From Streptacidiphilus sp. PB12-B1b (GTDB taxonomy: Bacteria; Actinomycetota; Actinomycetes; Streptomycetales; Streptomycetaceae): a DNA stretch of 64,000 nucleotides. Below, piece by piece: positions 32,976 through 40,855 of the stretch. The notes below the pieces were generated by a model. The model saw only the letters and a list, made by a program, of their open reading frames with translations, had not been told where the DNA came from and did not search any database. The stretch is from assembly GCF_014084125.1 (NCBI RefSeq), contig NZ_CP048405.1:5270001-5334000 (forward strand), given 5' to 3'. How positions within the stretch are numbered: the first letter of the stretch is position 1; the number at the start of each line of letters is the position of its first letter. The position numbers were made by a program, and so were the translations under genes.

Positions 32976-34168
32976 ATGCGGGTGCTGTTCACCACCTGGG
33001 CCTGGCCGTCGCATCTGTACGCACTGGTGCCGCTGGCCTGGGCCTTCCGCTCGGCCGGGCACGAGGTGCTGGTGGCGAGCCAGCCGGAGCTGCTGGAGCA
33101 GACCGTCGGCACGGGGCTGCCCGCCGCCTCGGTCGGGGCGGACGTCGACGCCGCGGGGCTGGTCCGCGGGTACGTGCTGCCCTCGGTCGCCGGGGCGCCG
33201 CCGGGAGTGGGCGTGGCCCCGGGCGGCGGGCGCGGGCCGCGCGCCATGCAGATGTTCCTGGCCCACGCCGAGTCGATGACCGGCGGGCTGGTGGAGCTGG
33301 CCAAGGACTGGCGGCCCGATCTGGTGGTGTTCGAGCCCACGGCGCTCGCCGGACCGATCGCCGCCGCCGCGGCCGGGGTGCCCGCAGTACGGCTGCTCTA
33401 CGGCACCGACCTGATGCTCCGGGCCCGGCAGGTGCTGCCGGACGCCCTGGCGCCGCTGGCGGCCAGGTTCGGGGTGACCGGCTTCGACCCGTACGGCGCG
33501 GCCACCGTGGACCCGACCCCGGCGAGCCTCCAGGTGGCCACCGACTACCAGCGGATCCCGCTGCGCTACACCGCCTTCAACGGCCCCGGGCCGCGCCCGG
33601 CGCCGCTCCCGGAGCGCGGGGCGCGGCCCCGGGTGTGCGTCACCTGGGGCCACACCATGGCCAGGCTGGACCCGTCGCTCTTCCTGGCCGGGGAGCTGGC
33701 CCGCGCGGTGGCGTCCACCGGGGCCGAGGTGCTGCTGGCGGTCTCCGCGAGCCAGCGCCCGCTGCTCGGGGAGCTCCCCCGGACGTGCGGGTCGCCGTCG
33801 ACACCCCGCTGGACCACCTGCTGCCCGACTGCGACCTGGTGGTGTCGCACGGCGGCGCGGGCACGGTGCTGACCTCGCTGCGGCACGGCCTGCCGCTGCT
33901 GCTCGTCCCGCAGCTGCCGGACCACGCCGGGCACGCCGGACGGGTGGTGGCCGCCGGAGCCGGTGAGGTGCTCACCCGCGACGAGGCGTCCGGCTCCCGG
34001 GTCGCCGCCGAGGTCCGACGGCTGCTCGCGGACGGCCCCGAGCGCGCCGCGGCCCGGGCGCTGCGGCAGGAGATGCTGGCGCAGCCCGCGCCCGCCGCGG
34101 TGGCGACGCAGCTGGAGGCGCTGGTCCGGCAGCAGGGGGCGGCGCGGTCGACCGGCCCGGTCGGCTGA
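32976..34168 (+). pseudogene. Glycosyltransferase (activator-dependent GT1 type) with an apparent -1 frameshift
   Basis: The N-terminal part (MRVLFTTWAWPSHLYAL, to about residue 268) and the C-terminal part (DVRVAVDTPLDHLLPDCDLVVSHGGAGTV, with the NDP-sugar-binding SHGGAGT motif) lie in different frames. The break falls in a run of five C at 33776-33780; one more C would restore a single protein of about 397 residues, normal for macrolide/aromatic glycosyltransferases such as EryCIII or DesVII relatives. Both halves are otherwise well conserved, so this is either a recent inactivation or a sequencing error in a homopolymer. No deoxysugar genes are present, so an active enzyme would use a common NDP-sugar. 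Confidence 0.8.
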
Positions 34169-34213
34169 CGCGGTCGGCGCGGTCGGCGCGGTCGGCGCGG
34201 TCGGCGCGGTCGG
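34169..34213. repeat. Five tandem 9-bp repeats
   Basis: Five perfect copies of CGCGGTCGG directly after the glycosyltransferase stop. Part of the gap before P450 3 (34169-34301); no promoter is evident there. Likely slippage-generated. Confidence 0.8.
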
Positions 34214-34301
34214 CAGCCGACGGTCGGCAGAGGTCGGCGAAGCACCCCCCGGGCCGCGCCCGTCGGCCCGGTCAGATCCGTCCAGGAAGAGGTCCCGAAG
34301 G

Positions 34302-35495
34302 ATGAGCACTTCCCCCGAGCCCCTGGCCTTCCCGTTCGGCGATCCCCCCGGGCTCGCCGTGGAGGCGGAGTTCCAGCGGCTGCGCGACACCCCCGGCCTG
34401 TGCCCGGTCCAACTCCCCTACGGAGGCCCGGCCTTCCTCGCGGTGCGCCACCAGGACGTCAAGTCGCTGCTGACCGACCCCCGGTTCAGCCGGGCGGAGT
34501 CCGTGGGCCCGGACGAGCCCCGGCTGCTCCCGATCGTCCAGCGGGCCAACCTGCTGATGGCCTCGGACGGCCCCGAGCACGACCGGCTGCGGCGGCGGCT
34601 GGCCGCGGCCTTCACCGTGCGCGGCGTGGAGCGGCTGCGCCCCAGGACCGAGGCGATCGTCGGCGAGCTGCTGGACGGTGTGGAGAAGCACGGCGCTCCG
34701 GCCGACCTGATGGAGCTGTTCGCGCTGCCGCTGCCGATCCTGATGATCTGCGAGCTGCTGGGCGTCCCGCCCAAGGACCGGCTGCGCTTCCGGGAGCTGG
34801 CGGAGTCGTTCCTGGCCGCCAAGCTGCACCAGTTGACGGCGCAGCAGATCGGCCAGGCCGGTCAGGAGCTGCGCGGCTACCTGGTCGGCCTGGTGGCGGG
34901 CCGGCACCACGACCCCGGCGACGACCTGCTCAGCACCCTGGTGACGGAGGCGGAGCTGTCCGACGAGGAGCTGGTCGGGATCGCGGTGACCATCCTGATC
35001 GCCGGGCACGAGGTCCTCGCCGACCAGCTCGCCAACTTCAGCTACTTCCTGCTGACCCACCCCGGCCACCACCGGCGGCTGCTCGACAGCCCGGAACTGA
35101 TCCCCTCGGCGGTGGAGGAGATGCTGCGCCACACCCCGCTGGGGGTCAGCACCGGATCCCCCCGGCGGGCCACCGAGGACGTCGAGCTGGGCGGCATCAC
35201 CGTGCGGGCCGGGGAGTACGTGCTGCCGGTGATGACCTCCGCGAACCGGGACGCGTCGGTCTTCGACGCCCCCGAGGAGGTCGACTTCGACCGCAGGACC
35301 AACCCCCACCTGGGCTTCGGCTACGGGGTGCACCGCTGCCTCGGCTCGGCCCTGGCCCGGATGGAACTCCAGGTGGGGATGGGGGCGCTGCTGCAGCGCC
35401 TGCCCTCGCTGCGGCTGGCGGTCCCGGCCGAGGAGATCACCTGGTGCACGGGCGGCCTGGTACGCGGCCCGCAGGCACTGCCCGTCGCCTGGTGA
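34302..35495 (+). CDS. Cytochrome P450 (3), atypical I-helix
   Basis: A 397-residue P450 with the heme loop FGYGVHRCLG. The I-helix reads LIAGHEVLAD: the acidic residue is kept but the conserved threonine pair (TT) is replaced by Val-Leu. Loss of the Thr that stabilises the hydroperoxo intermediate is known in P450s that use substrate-assisted catalysis (EryF) or do coupling and other non-hydroxylating reactions. A ribosome binding site (GAAGGA) precedes the ATG. It lies between the glycosyltransferase and an SDR and is probably co-transcribed with them. Confidence 0.92.
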   Translation: MSTSPEPLAFPFGDPPGLAVEAEFQRLRDTPGLCPVQLPYGGPAFLAVRHQDVKSLLTDPRFSRAESVGPDEPRLLPIVQRANLLMASDGPEHDRLRRRLAAAFTVRGVERLRPRTEAIVGELLDGVEKHGAPADLMELFALPLPILMICELLGVPPKDRLRFRELAESFLAAKLHQLTAQQIGQAGQELRGYLVGLVAGRHHDPGDDLLSTLVTEAELSDEELVGIAVTILIAGHEVLADQLANFSYFLLTHPGHHRRLLDSPELIPSAVEEMLRHTPLGVSTGSPRRATEDVELGGITVRAGEYVLPVMTSANRDASVFDAPEEVDFDRRTNPHLGFGYGVHRCLGSALARMELQVGMGALLQRLPSLRLAVPAEEITWCTGGLVRGPQALPVAW

Positions 35496-35584
35496 ACGGC
35501 CCCGGGCGCACCGCCGACCGATCGAACACCTGATCACACACCCGACCGAACAGCCATGAGAGCCACGAGAGCCAAGGAGACGTC

Positions 35585-36349
35585 ATGGATCTGCAGTTGA
35601 AGGGCAAGAGGGCGGTCGTCACCGGTGCGAGCCGGGGCATCGGACTGGCCATCGTCCAGGCGCTCGCCGCCGAGGGCGTCGAGGTGCTGGGAGGCGCCCG
35701 GACCATCGGCGCGGAGCTGAGCGAGGCGACCCCGCACACCCTGGCGGTCGACCTGACCGAGGCCGACGGGCCGGCCCGCCTGGTCGCCCACGCGGTCGAG
35801 ACCTTCGGCGGCCTGGACATCCTGGTCAACAACGTCGGCGGCCGCACGGTCTCCGCCAACGGCTTCCTCGACCTGGACGACGACGGCTGGCAGAAGGGCT
35901 TCGACCTGAACTTCTTCAGCGCCGTCCGGGCGATCCGGGCCGCCCTGCCGAGCCTGGTGGAGAGCCGGGGGTCGATCATCAACATCGGCTCGGTCAACGG
36001 GCGCCTGGCCGTGCCCCGGCTGGCGGAGTACTCGGCGGCCAAGGCCGCGCTGACCAACCTCACCAAGGCGCTGTCCGAGGAGTTCGGGCCGCAGGGGGTC
36101 CGGGTCAACACGGTCTCCCCCGGGCCGGTGCTCACCGACACCTGGAACAGCCCGCAGCGGGCCGAGCGGATGGGCATGTCGGTGGAGGACCTGGTCGCGG
36201 CGGTGCCCAAGTGGATGGGGCTCACCACCGGCAAGATCATCGCCCCGGAGGAGGTGGCCTCGATCGTGCTGCTGCTGGCGTCCGACCGGCTGCCCAGCAC
36301 CACCGGCACGGACTGGCTGATCGACGCCGGCATGCTCAAGTCGGTCTGA
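35585..36349 (+). CDS. Short-chain dehydrogenase/reductase (1)
   Basis: A 254-residue classical SDR: cofactor motif VTGASRGIGLA, NNVGG, and the catalytic Ser (INIGS) with YSAAK (Tyr and Lys). The active site appears complete. AAGGAGACGTC precedes the ATG. It oxidises an alcohol or reduces a ketone with NAD(P)H; the substrate is unknown. It is the last gene of the unit 32976-36349, followed by a strong hairpin. Confidence 0.9.
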   Translation: MDLQLKGKRAVVTGASRGIGLAIVQALAAEGVEVLGGARTIGAELSEATPHTLAVDLTEADGPARLVAHAVETFGGLDILVNNVGGRTVSANGFLDLDDDGWQKGFDLNFFSAVRAIRAALPSLVESRGSIINIGSVNGRLAVPRLAEYSAAKAALTNLTKALSEEFGPQGVRVNTVSPGPVLTDTWNSPQRAERMGMSVEDLVAAVPKWMGLTTGKIIAPEEVASIVLLLASDRLPSTTGTDWLIDAGMLKSV

Positions 36350-36360
36350 CGGCCCGGCCG

Positions 36361-36419
36361 GACGGCCGAGGGTCCGGGCGGCGGGGCCTGACGCCCCACC
36401 ACCCGGACCCTCGGCCGTC
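36361..36419. terminator. Bidirectional hairpin between SDR 1 and flavin reductase
   Basis: Perfect 18-bp inverted repeat (36361-36378 with 36402-36419), loop 23 bases, between convergent genes. Confidence 0.65.
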
Positions 36420-36450
36420 ACCGGCCGTCGGCGGCCACCGCGGCGGCCGG

Positions 36451-36972
36451 TCAGAGGTGCGGCGGGGGCCAGCCCGCGTACCCGCGCATGCCGTACAGCA
36501 GCGGTCGGCAGCCGGGCTCCAGCACGATCCGGGTCACCTCCCCGTACACCACGGTGTGGGTGCCGACCGGGTGCGCCATGGCCACCCGGCAGTTGGCCAC
36601 CGCGTGCGCGTCGTCGACCAGGCCGGGGCCGGTCCGCCCGGGCCCGTCCTGCCAGCGGATCCGCTCGAAGCGGTCCGGCGCGCCGGAGCCGAACAGCTCC
36701 GCGGCCTCCCGCCCCTGCTCGTGCAGCAGGTTGACGGTGAACAGCCCGGAGGCCAGCACCGCCGCCAGGGTCTGGCTGCCGGTCCGCAGGCAGACCAGCA
36801 GGGTCGGCGGCTCCAGCGTCACGCTGCACACGGCCGAGCAGGTCATGCCGCGGGGGACGCCGTCCTCGTCGTAGGCGGCGACCACGGACACCCCGGTGGG
36901 GAAGCGCGCCATCAGCGCACGGAACTCCGGAGCGGCCGCCGTGGCGAGCGGGCTGGGGAAGGAAGTGGTCAC
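36451..36972 (-). CDS. Flavin reductase (HpaC/ActVB-like)
   Basis: A 173-residue flavin reductase-like domain protein (FRALMARFPTGVSVV, GMTCSAVCSVTLEPP, GLFTVNLL, HTVVYGEVTRI). The GTG start has AGAAGGG upstream. Such proteins reduce FAD or FMN with NAD(P)H and supply it to a partner oxygenase. The flavin halogenase at 45060-46814 needs reduced FAD, so it is the most likely client. It is divergent from the lysine N-hydroxylase with separate SARP-box arrays for each direction. Confidence 0.9.
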   Translation of the reverse strand: MTTSFPSPLATAAAPEFRALMARFPTGVSVVAAYDEDGVPRGMTCSAVCSVTLEPPTLLVCLRTGSQTLAAVLASGLFTVNLLHEQGREAAELFGSGAPDRFERIRWQDGPGRTGPGLVDDAHAVANCRVAMAHPVGTHTVVYGEVTRIVLEPGCRPLLYGMRGYAGWPPPHL

Positions 36973-37056
36973 CGTGTGCCCTTCTGTGGACGGGCGCCGA
37001 GGGCCGGGCGGCCGCACGCTGATCCGGACCGGGACGGCGCGGACTCCGTTGCAGGC

Positions 37057-37099
37057 AGGCTGCTCCGTACCGCTCGGGCTCGGCTCGGGGTGGGCTCGA
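37057..37099 (-). promoter_or_regulatory. SARP-box promoter of the flavin reductase
   Basis: Leftward heptamers TCGAGCC (37093-37099), CCGAGCC (37082-37088) and CCGAGCG (37071-37077), all 11 bp apart, then 8 bp to CAGCCT (37057-37062). Confidence 0.6.
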
Positions 37100-37129
37100 C
37101 GCACCGGCCGGGCGCGGGCCGCAGGCCGC

Positions 37130-37172
37130 TCCACTGCCGCTCCAGGTCCGCTCCATGGGCCGCGTCGATCAT
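37130..37172 (+). promoter_or_regulatory. SARP-box promoter of the lysine N-hydroxylase operon
   Basis: Heptamers TCCACTG (37130), TCCAGGT (37141) and TCCATGG (37152) at 11-bp spacing, then 8 bp to GATCAT (37167-37172). The first gene starts at 37224. Confidence 0.62.
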
Positions 37173-37223
37173 GGCTGGCCGGGGGCCGTGTGCCGGCCGA
37201 CACGGTGCCGCAGTGGAGGACCG

Positions 37224-38531
37224 ATGGTGACAGGAGCTGTCATGCAGATACCAGAAGGAACCCAATCCGTACTGCCGCACCACCACGTCGTCGGGCTCGG
37301 CGCCGGGCCTGCCAACCTCAGCCTGGCCGCCCTGGGCGCGAACACCGTGCCCGGGGGCGTAGCCCTGTTCGAGCGCCGGGAGGGGCCCGCCTGGCACCCC
37401 GGCCTGCTGCGCACCGGAACCCAGCTGCAGACCTCCTGGATCAAGGACCTGGTGTCCCTGGCCGATCCGTGCAACCCGCTGTCCTTCCTCAACTACCTGG
37501 TCAGCACCGGGCGCATCTACGCCTTCCTGAACGCCCAGTACGACGCGATCCCCCGGCTGGAGTACGCCCGCTACCTGGCCTGGGCCTCGGCGCAGCTGGG
37601 CACGGTGAACTACGGGACGGAGGTCGCGGAGGTCGACTTCTCCGGCGGCCGGTTCGTGGTCTCCTCGGCCTCCGGGCCGCTGGCCACCGCGGACCACGTG
37701 GTCTTCGGCCTGGGCACCCGGCCGGAGGTCCCGGCGTGCTTCGAGGGTCTGGGGGCGGGCGGCGCGATCCTGGCGGAGCACCTGGAGGCCCACCTGTCCA
37801 CCGTGTCCAGCCTGCCCTACGAACAGGTGATCGTGGTGGGCGGCGGCCAGACCGGCGCCGAGTGCGTGCTGCACCTGATGCAGCGGGGCTTCCGGGACAT
37901 CCGCTGGATCGGCCGGCGGCAGTGGTTCGCACCCATGGACGACTCGCCCTCGGCCAACGACTTCTACCGCCCGACCTACCTGCGCTTCTTCCAGGGCCTG
38001 CCCGAGGACATCCGCGCGCGCTACGTCGGCGAGCAGACGCTGACCAGCGACGGGGTGTCGATGGTCACCCTGCAGCAGCTGTACCAGGCCAACTACGAGG
38101 CGTTCCTGAGCGAGGGCCGCTCGCCGGTGATGATGCTCCCGGGCCGCAACGTGGTCGAGGTCGCGGAGCGCCACGGCTCCATCGCGCTCTGGTGCGAGCG
38201 GGACTGGGGCGGCCGCGAGCGGCACGCCGCCCGGTTCGTGGTGCTGGCGACCGGACGGCGGCAGGCCGCGCTGCCGATCTCCTCCCGACTCGCCGGGTTG
38301 ATGGAGCTGGATGCCGGGGACGAACCGGTCATCGACTCCGACTACTCGCTCCGCTGGAAGCACGCCGAGACCAACCGCATGTACGTCCAGAACCGCAGCA
38401 GGGTCGGCCACGGCCTGGCAGACCCCAACCTCAGCCTGCTGGCGGTGCGTTCGGCCGTCATCCTCAACTCGGTGCTGGAGCGCCAGGCGTTCGCCATCCG
38501 GGACGAGCAGATGAACACCGTCTGGGCGTGA
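37224..38531 (+). CDS. L-lysine N6-monooxygenase (hydrazine pathway)
   Basis: A 435-residue N-hydroxylating monooxygenase of the lysine/ornithine type. FAD motif GLGAGPANLSLAA (about residue 24), LQTSWIKDLVSLADPCNPLSFLNYL (shown here as two blocks joined in the protein: LQTSWIKDLV and PLSFLNYL), NADPH motif VVGGGQTGAECV, and C-terminal ATGRRQ and GLADPNLSLLA. This pattern marks IucD/SidA-like enzymes. In s56-p1, formycin and triacsin pathways such an enzyme makes N6-hydroxylysine, the substrate for N-N bond formation with glycine by a cupin plus MetRS-like catalyst; those partners are encoded at 52169-53960. A siderophore role is less likely because no NIS or NRPS siderophore gene is present. 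GTGGAGG precedes the chosen ATG. Confidence 0.9.
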   Translation: MVTGAVMQIPEGTQSVLPHHHVVGLGAGPANLSLAALGANTVPGGVALFERREGPAWHPGLLRTGTQLQTSWIKDLVSLADPCNPLSFLNYLVSTGRIYAFLNAQYDAIPRLEYARYLAWASAQLGTVNYGTEVAEVDFSGGRFVVSSASGPLATADHVVFGLGTRPEVPACFEGLGAGGAILAEHLEAHLSTVSSLPYEQVIVVGGGQTGAECVLHLMQRGFRDIRWIGRRQWFAPMDDSPSANDFYRPTYLRFFQGLPEDIRARYVGEQTLTSDGVSMVTLQQLYQANYEAFLSEGRSPVMMLPGRNVVEVAERHGSIALWCERDWGGRERHAARFVVLATGRRQAALPISSRLAGLMELDAGDEPVIDSDYSLRWKHAETNRMYVQNRSRVGHGLADPNLSLLAVRSAVILNSVLERQAFAIRDEQMNTVWA

Positions 38532-38589
38532 CCCCGGGCGCGGCCCGAACCCACCGCACACCTCTCAGAGACAAAGGGGAGCACCACTC

Positions 38590-39939
38590 ATGACCACCTC
38601 ACCGTTCCACGTCATCGTGATCGGGGGCGGCACCGGCGGGATGGCCCTGGCCCACGGCCTGAAGCGGGCGGGGATCAGCGTCGCGGTCTACGAGCGCGAC
38701 CGGACCCGCACCAGCGGGCTGCACGGCTACCGCGTCGGCATCGACCCGGACGGCAGCCGCTCGCTCAAGAAGCTCCTGCCGCCCGAGCTGTACGACACCT
38801 TCGTCGCCACCTGCGCCCGCGAGCCCCGCTACTTCATCATGCTCACCGAGAAGCTGAAGACCAGCATCGAGCTCCCGCTGCGGCAGGCCGAGGACGACGT
38901 CAACGGCGAGAAGTCGGTCAGCCGGATGACGCTGCGCCAGGTGCTGTTCACCGGCATGGAGGACGTCGTCGAGTTCGACAAGGAGTTCACCCACTACGAG
39001 CAGCGCCCAGACGGCCGGGTGACCGCCTTCTTCGCGGACGGCACGCACGCCGAGGGCGACCTGCTGGTCGCCGCCGACGGCGCGTCCTCGCGGGTGCGCC
39101 GGCAGTACCTCCCGCACGCCGGCGTCGAGGACGCCAAGATCATCTCCATCACGGCCAAGGTCCCGATCACCCCCAAGACCAAGAAGCTGCTGCCGGAGAA
39201 CGTCTTCAACGGCATCGGGCTGGTGCTCGGCCCCAAGGGCGGGACCTGCATCCTGCACACCATGGAGTTCCCCTGGGGCGCCGACGGCGAGCTGAAGAGC
39301 GGGATCGGCGGGAACGACGCGGACCTGATCGAGCACTGGCCCGGCATGCTGTTCGACAACACCCGGGACTACATCAACTGGGGCTTCTGGGCCTCCACCG
39401 ACAAGTTCCCCGCCGACGTGATGAAGATGCGGGGGGAGGACCTGATCGAGCTGGTGCTGAAGATGACCCCCACCTGGAGCAAGGACCTGCGCACCCTGTT
39501 CGGCCTGGGCGACCCCAGCACCTGCTTCCCGATCAACATCCGCACCTCGGTGCCGATCCCGCAGTGGGAGGCCAGCACGGTCACGCTGCTCGGCGACGCC
39601 ATCCACACCATGACGCCCGGTCAGGGCGTGGGCGCCAACACCGCGCTCCGCGACGCCGCCCTGATCACCAAGAACCTCGTCGCGTTCCGCGACGGCCGGT
39701 CCACGCTGCTCGACGCGGTGCGGGACTACGAGACCAAGATGGTCAAGTACGGCTTCGAGGCGGTCATCGAGTCCAAGAAGCAGACCAGCGGCGACCAGCC
39801 GGTGCACAAGCCGTACATCGGCCGGCTGGCCCTCGCCGGGATGCGGGCCTTCCTCTTCGTGGCGGCGCGGGTGCCGTCGATGAAGCGGAAGATGGCCGAG
39901 GACATCTACATCTACCGCGGCGGCGACCGCGAGGACTGA
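38590..39939 (+). CDS. FAD-dependent monooxygenase (B)
   Basis: A 449-residue class A flavin monooxygenase, close paralogue of A (26894-28249). Motifs: VIVIGGGTGGMALAHGL, LLVAADGASSRVR, LLGDAIHTMTPGQGVGANT. AAGGGGAG precedes the ATG. It is the second gene in the lysine N-hydroxylase operon, 58 bases downstream, so it is under the SARP-box promoter. Expected activity: hydroxylation or oxidative modification of an aromatic, enolic or nitrogen-containing intermediate; substrate unknown. Confidence 0.9.
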   Translation: MTTSPFHVIVIGGGTGGMALAHGLKRAGISVAVYERDRTRTSGLHGYRVGIDPDGSRSLKKLLPPELYDTFVATCAREPRYFIMLTEKLKTSIELPLRQAEDDVNGEKSVSRMTLRQVLFTGMEDVVEFDKEFTHYEQRPDGRVTAFFADGTHAEGDLLVAADGASSRVRRQYLPHAGVEDAKIISITAKVPITPKTKKLLPENVFNGIGLVLGPKGGTCILHTMEFPWGADGELKSGIGGNDADLIEHWPGMLFDNTRDYINWGFWASTDKFPADVMKMRGEDLIELVLKMTPTWSKDLRTLFGLGDPSTCFPINIRTSVPIPQWEASTVTLLGDAIHTMTPGQGVGANTALRDAALITKNLVAFRDGRSTLLDAVRDYETKMVKYGFEAVIESKKQTSGDQPVHKPYIGRLALAGMRAFLFVAARVPSMKRKMAEDIYIYRGGDRED

Positions 39940-40021
39940 GTGCGCGGCCGCCCACCCCGCGTAGAGTTGTCCACCTTATGCAACACCGTTAATTCCCAAC
40001 GCAGTTAAGGAGCCACTGCCC

Positions 40022-40774
40022 ATGGATCTGGGTCTGAAGGACAGGCGCGTCCTGATCACCGGAGCCACCCGGGGGATCGGCCGGGCCACCGCCAAGGCCT
40101 TCGCCGAGGAGGGCGCGTCCGTCGCCATCACCTACCACTCCGCCGAGGACGACGCCAAGAGCGTGGTCGAGGAGCTCGGCGGATCCCAGCGGGCCTCCGC
40201 GCACCGGCTCGACCTGTACGACCACGAGTCGGTCACCTCGGCGGTCGCCGCCGTGGAGGAGCGCTGGGGCGGCATCGACGTGGTCGTCGCCAACGCCCAG
40301 ACCTTCAGCTGGGTCGACCCCAACCAGCTGCCGCACTTCGAGAACCTCTCGGTGGACGACTGGTTCCCGCAGCTGCGCGCCAACGTCGAGGGCCACATGC
40401 TGACGGTCCGCAGCGCGCTGGGCGGCATGCGCGAGCGCGGCTGGGGGCGCGTGGTGCTGCTGTCCTCGGTCACCGCCGACCACGGCAGCCCGGGCTCGGA
40501 GATCTACAGCGCCGCCAAGGCGGCCCTGCACGGCTTCGCCCGCGGCCTGATGTGGACCCGGGACGGCATCCTCGCCAACGTGGTGGCTCCCGGCGGCACG
40601 CTCACCGAGAGCCTGGAGGCGGTCGACCCGGAGATCATCGCCCGCAGCGCCCAGGACACCCCGAGCGGGCGGCTGAGCACGGCGGACGACGTGGCCCGCC
40701 TGATCGTCTTCCTCTGCTCGGAGGCCAACGGCAACGTCAACGGCGAGGTCGTGCACACGGCCGGCGGCCGCTGA
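40022..40774 (+). CDS. Short-chain dehydrogenase/reductase (2)
   Basis: A 250-residue classical SDR: ITGATRGIGRA, a Ser in LLSSVT, YSAAK, and the C-terminal NGEVVHTAGGR. Instead of the usual NNAG it has VANAQTFSW, an atypical variant. AAGGAG precedes the ATG. It follows monooxygenase B by 82 bases and probably ends this unit; an AT-richer spacer upstream might carry a weak extra promoter. Confidence 0.9.
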   Translation: MDLGLKDRRVLITGATRGIGRATAKAFAEEGASVAITYHSAEDDAKSVVEELGGSQRASAHRLDLYDHESVTSAVAAVEERWGGIDVVVANAQTFSWVDPNQLPHFENLSVDDWFPQLRANVEGHMLTVRSALGGMRERGWGRVVLLSSVTADHGSPGSEIYSAAKAALHGFARGLMWTRDGILANVVAPGGTLTESLEAVDPEIIARSAQDTPSGRLSTADDVARLIVFLCSEANGNVNGEVVHTAGGR

Positions 40775-40788
40775 CACGCCGACGCGAG

Positions 40789-40829
40789 AGCGGCCCCGGG
40801 CGACGCCGTCGGCGTCGCCCGGGGCCGCT
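40789..40829. terminator. Bidirectional hairpin between SDR 2 and monooxygenase C
   Basis: Perfect 19-bp stem (40789-40807 with 40811-40829), 3-base loop, between convergent genes. Confidence 0.68.
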
Positions 40830-40855
40830 GCCGTCCGGCAGGGCCCGGGGCCGGG

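Noticed and set aside
30092-34168. A rightward open frame of about 1358 codons across the asparagine-synthetase region
   Set aside because: It is the GC-rich shadow of the leftward asnB-like and TenA-like genes, with low-complexity Arg/Gly/Val translation and no motifs. Only its last part (from about 33780) is real, as the second half of the frameshifted glycosyltransferase.
37224-38531. Siderophore biosynthesis by the lysine N-hydroxylase
   Set aside because: No IucA/IucC-type synthetase, siderophore NRPS, iron transporter or iron-box was seen nearby, whereas the cupin/MetRS/oxidase partners are present.
39967-39995. Possible sigma-70-like promoter (TTGTCC ... TAATTC) before SDR 2
   Set aside because: Poor match at both hexamers; the gene can be explained by read-through from the lysine N-hydroxylase operon.
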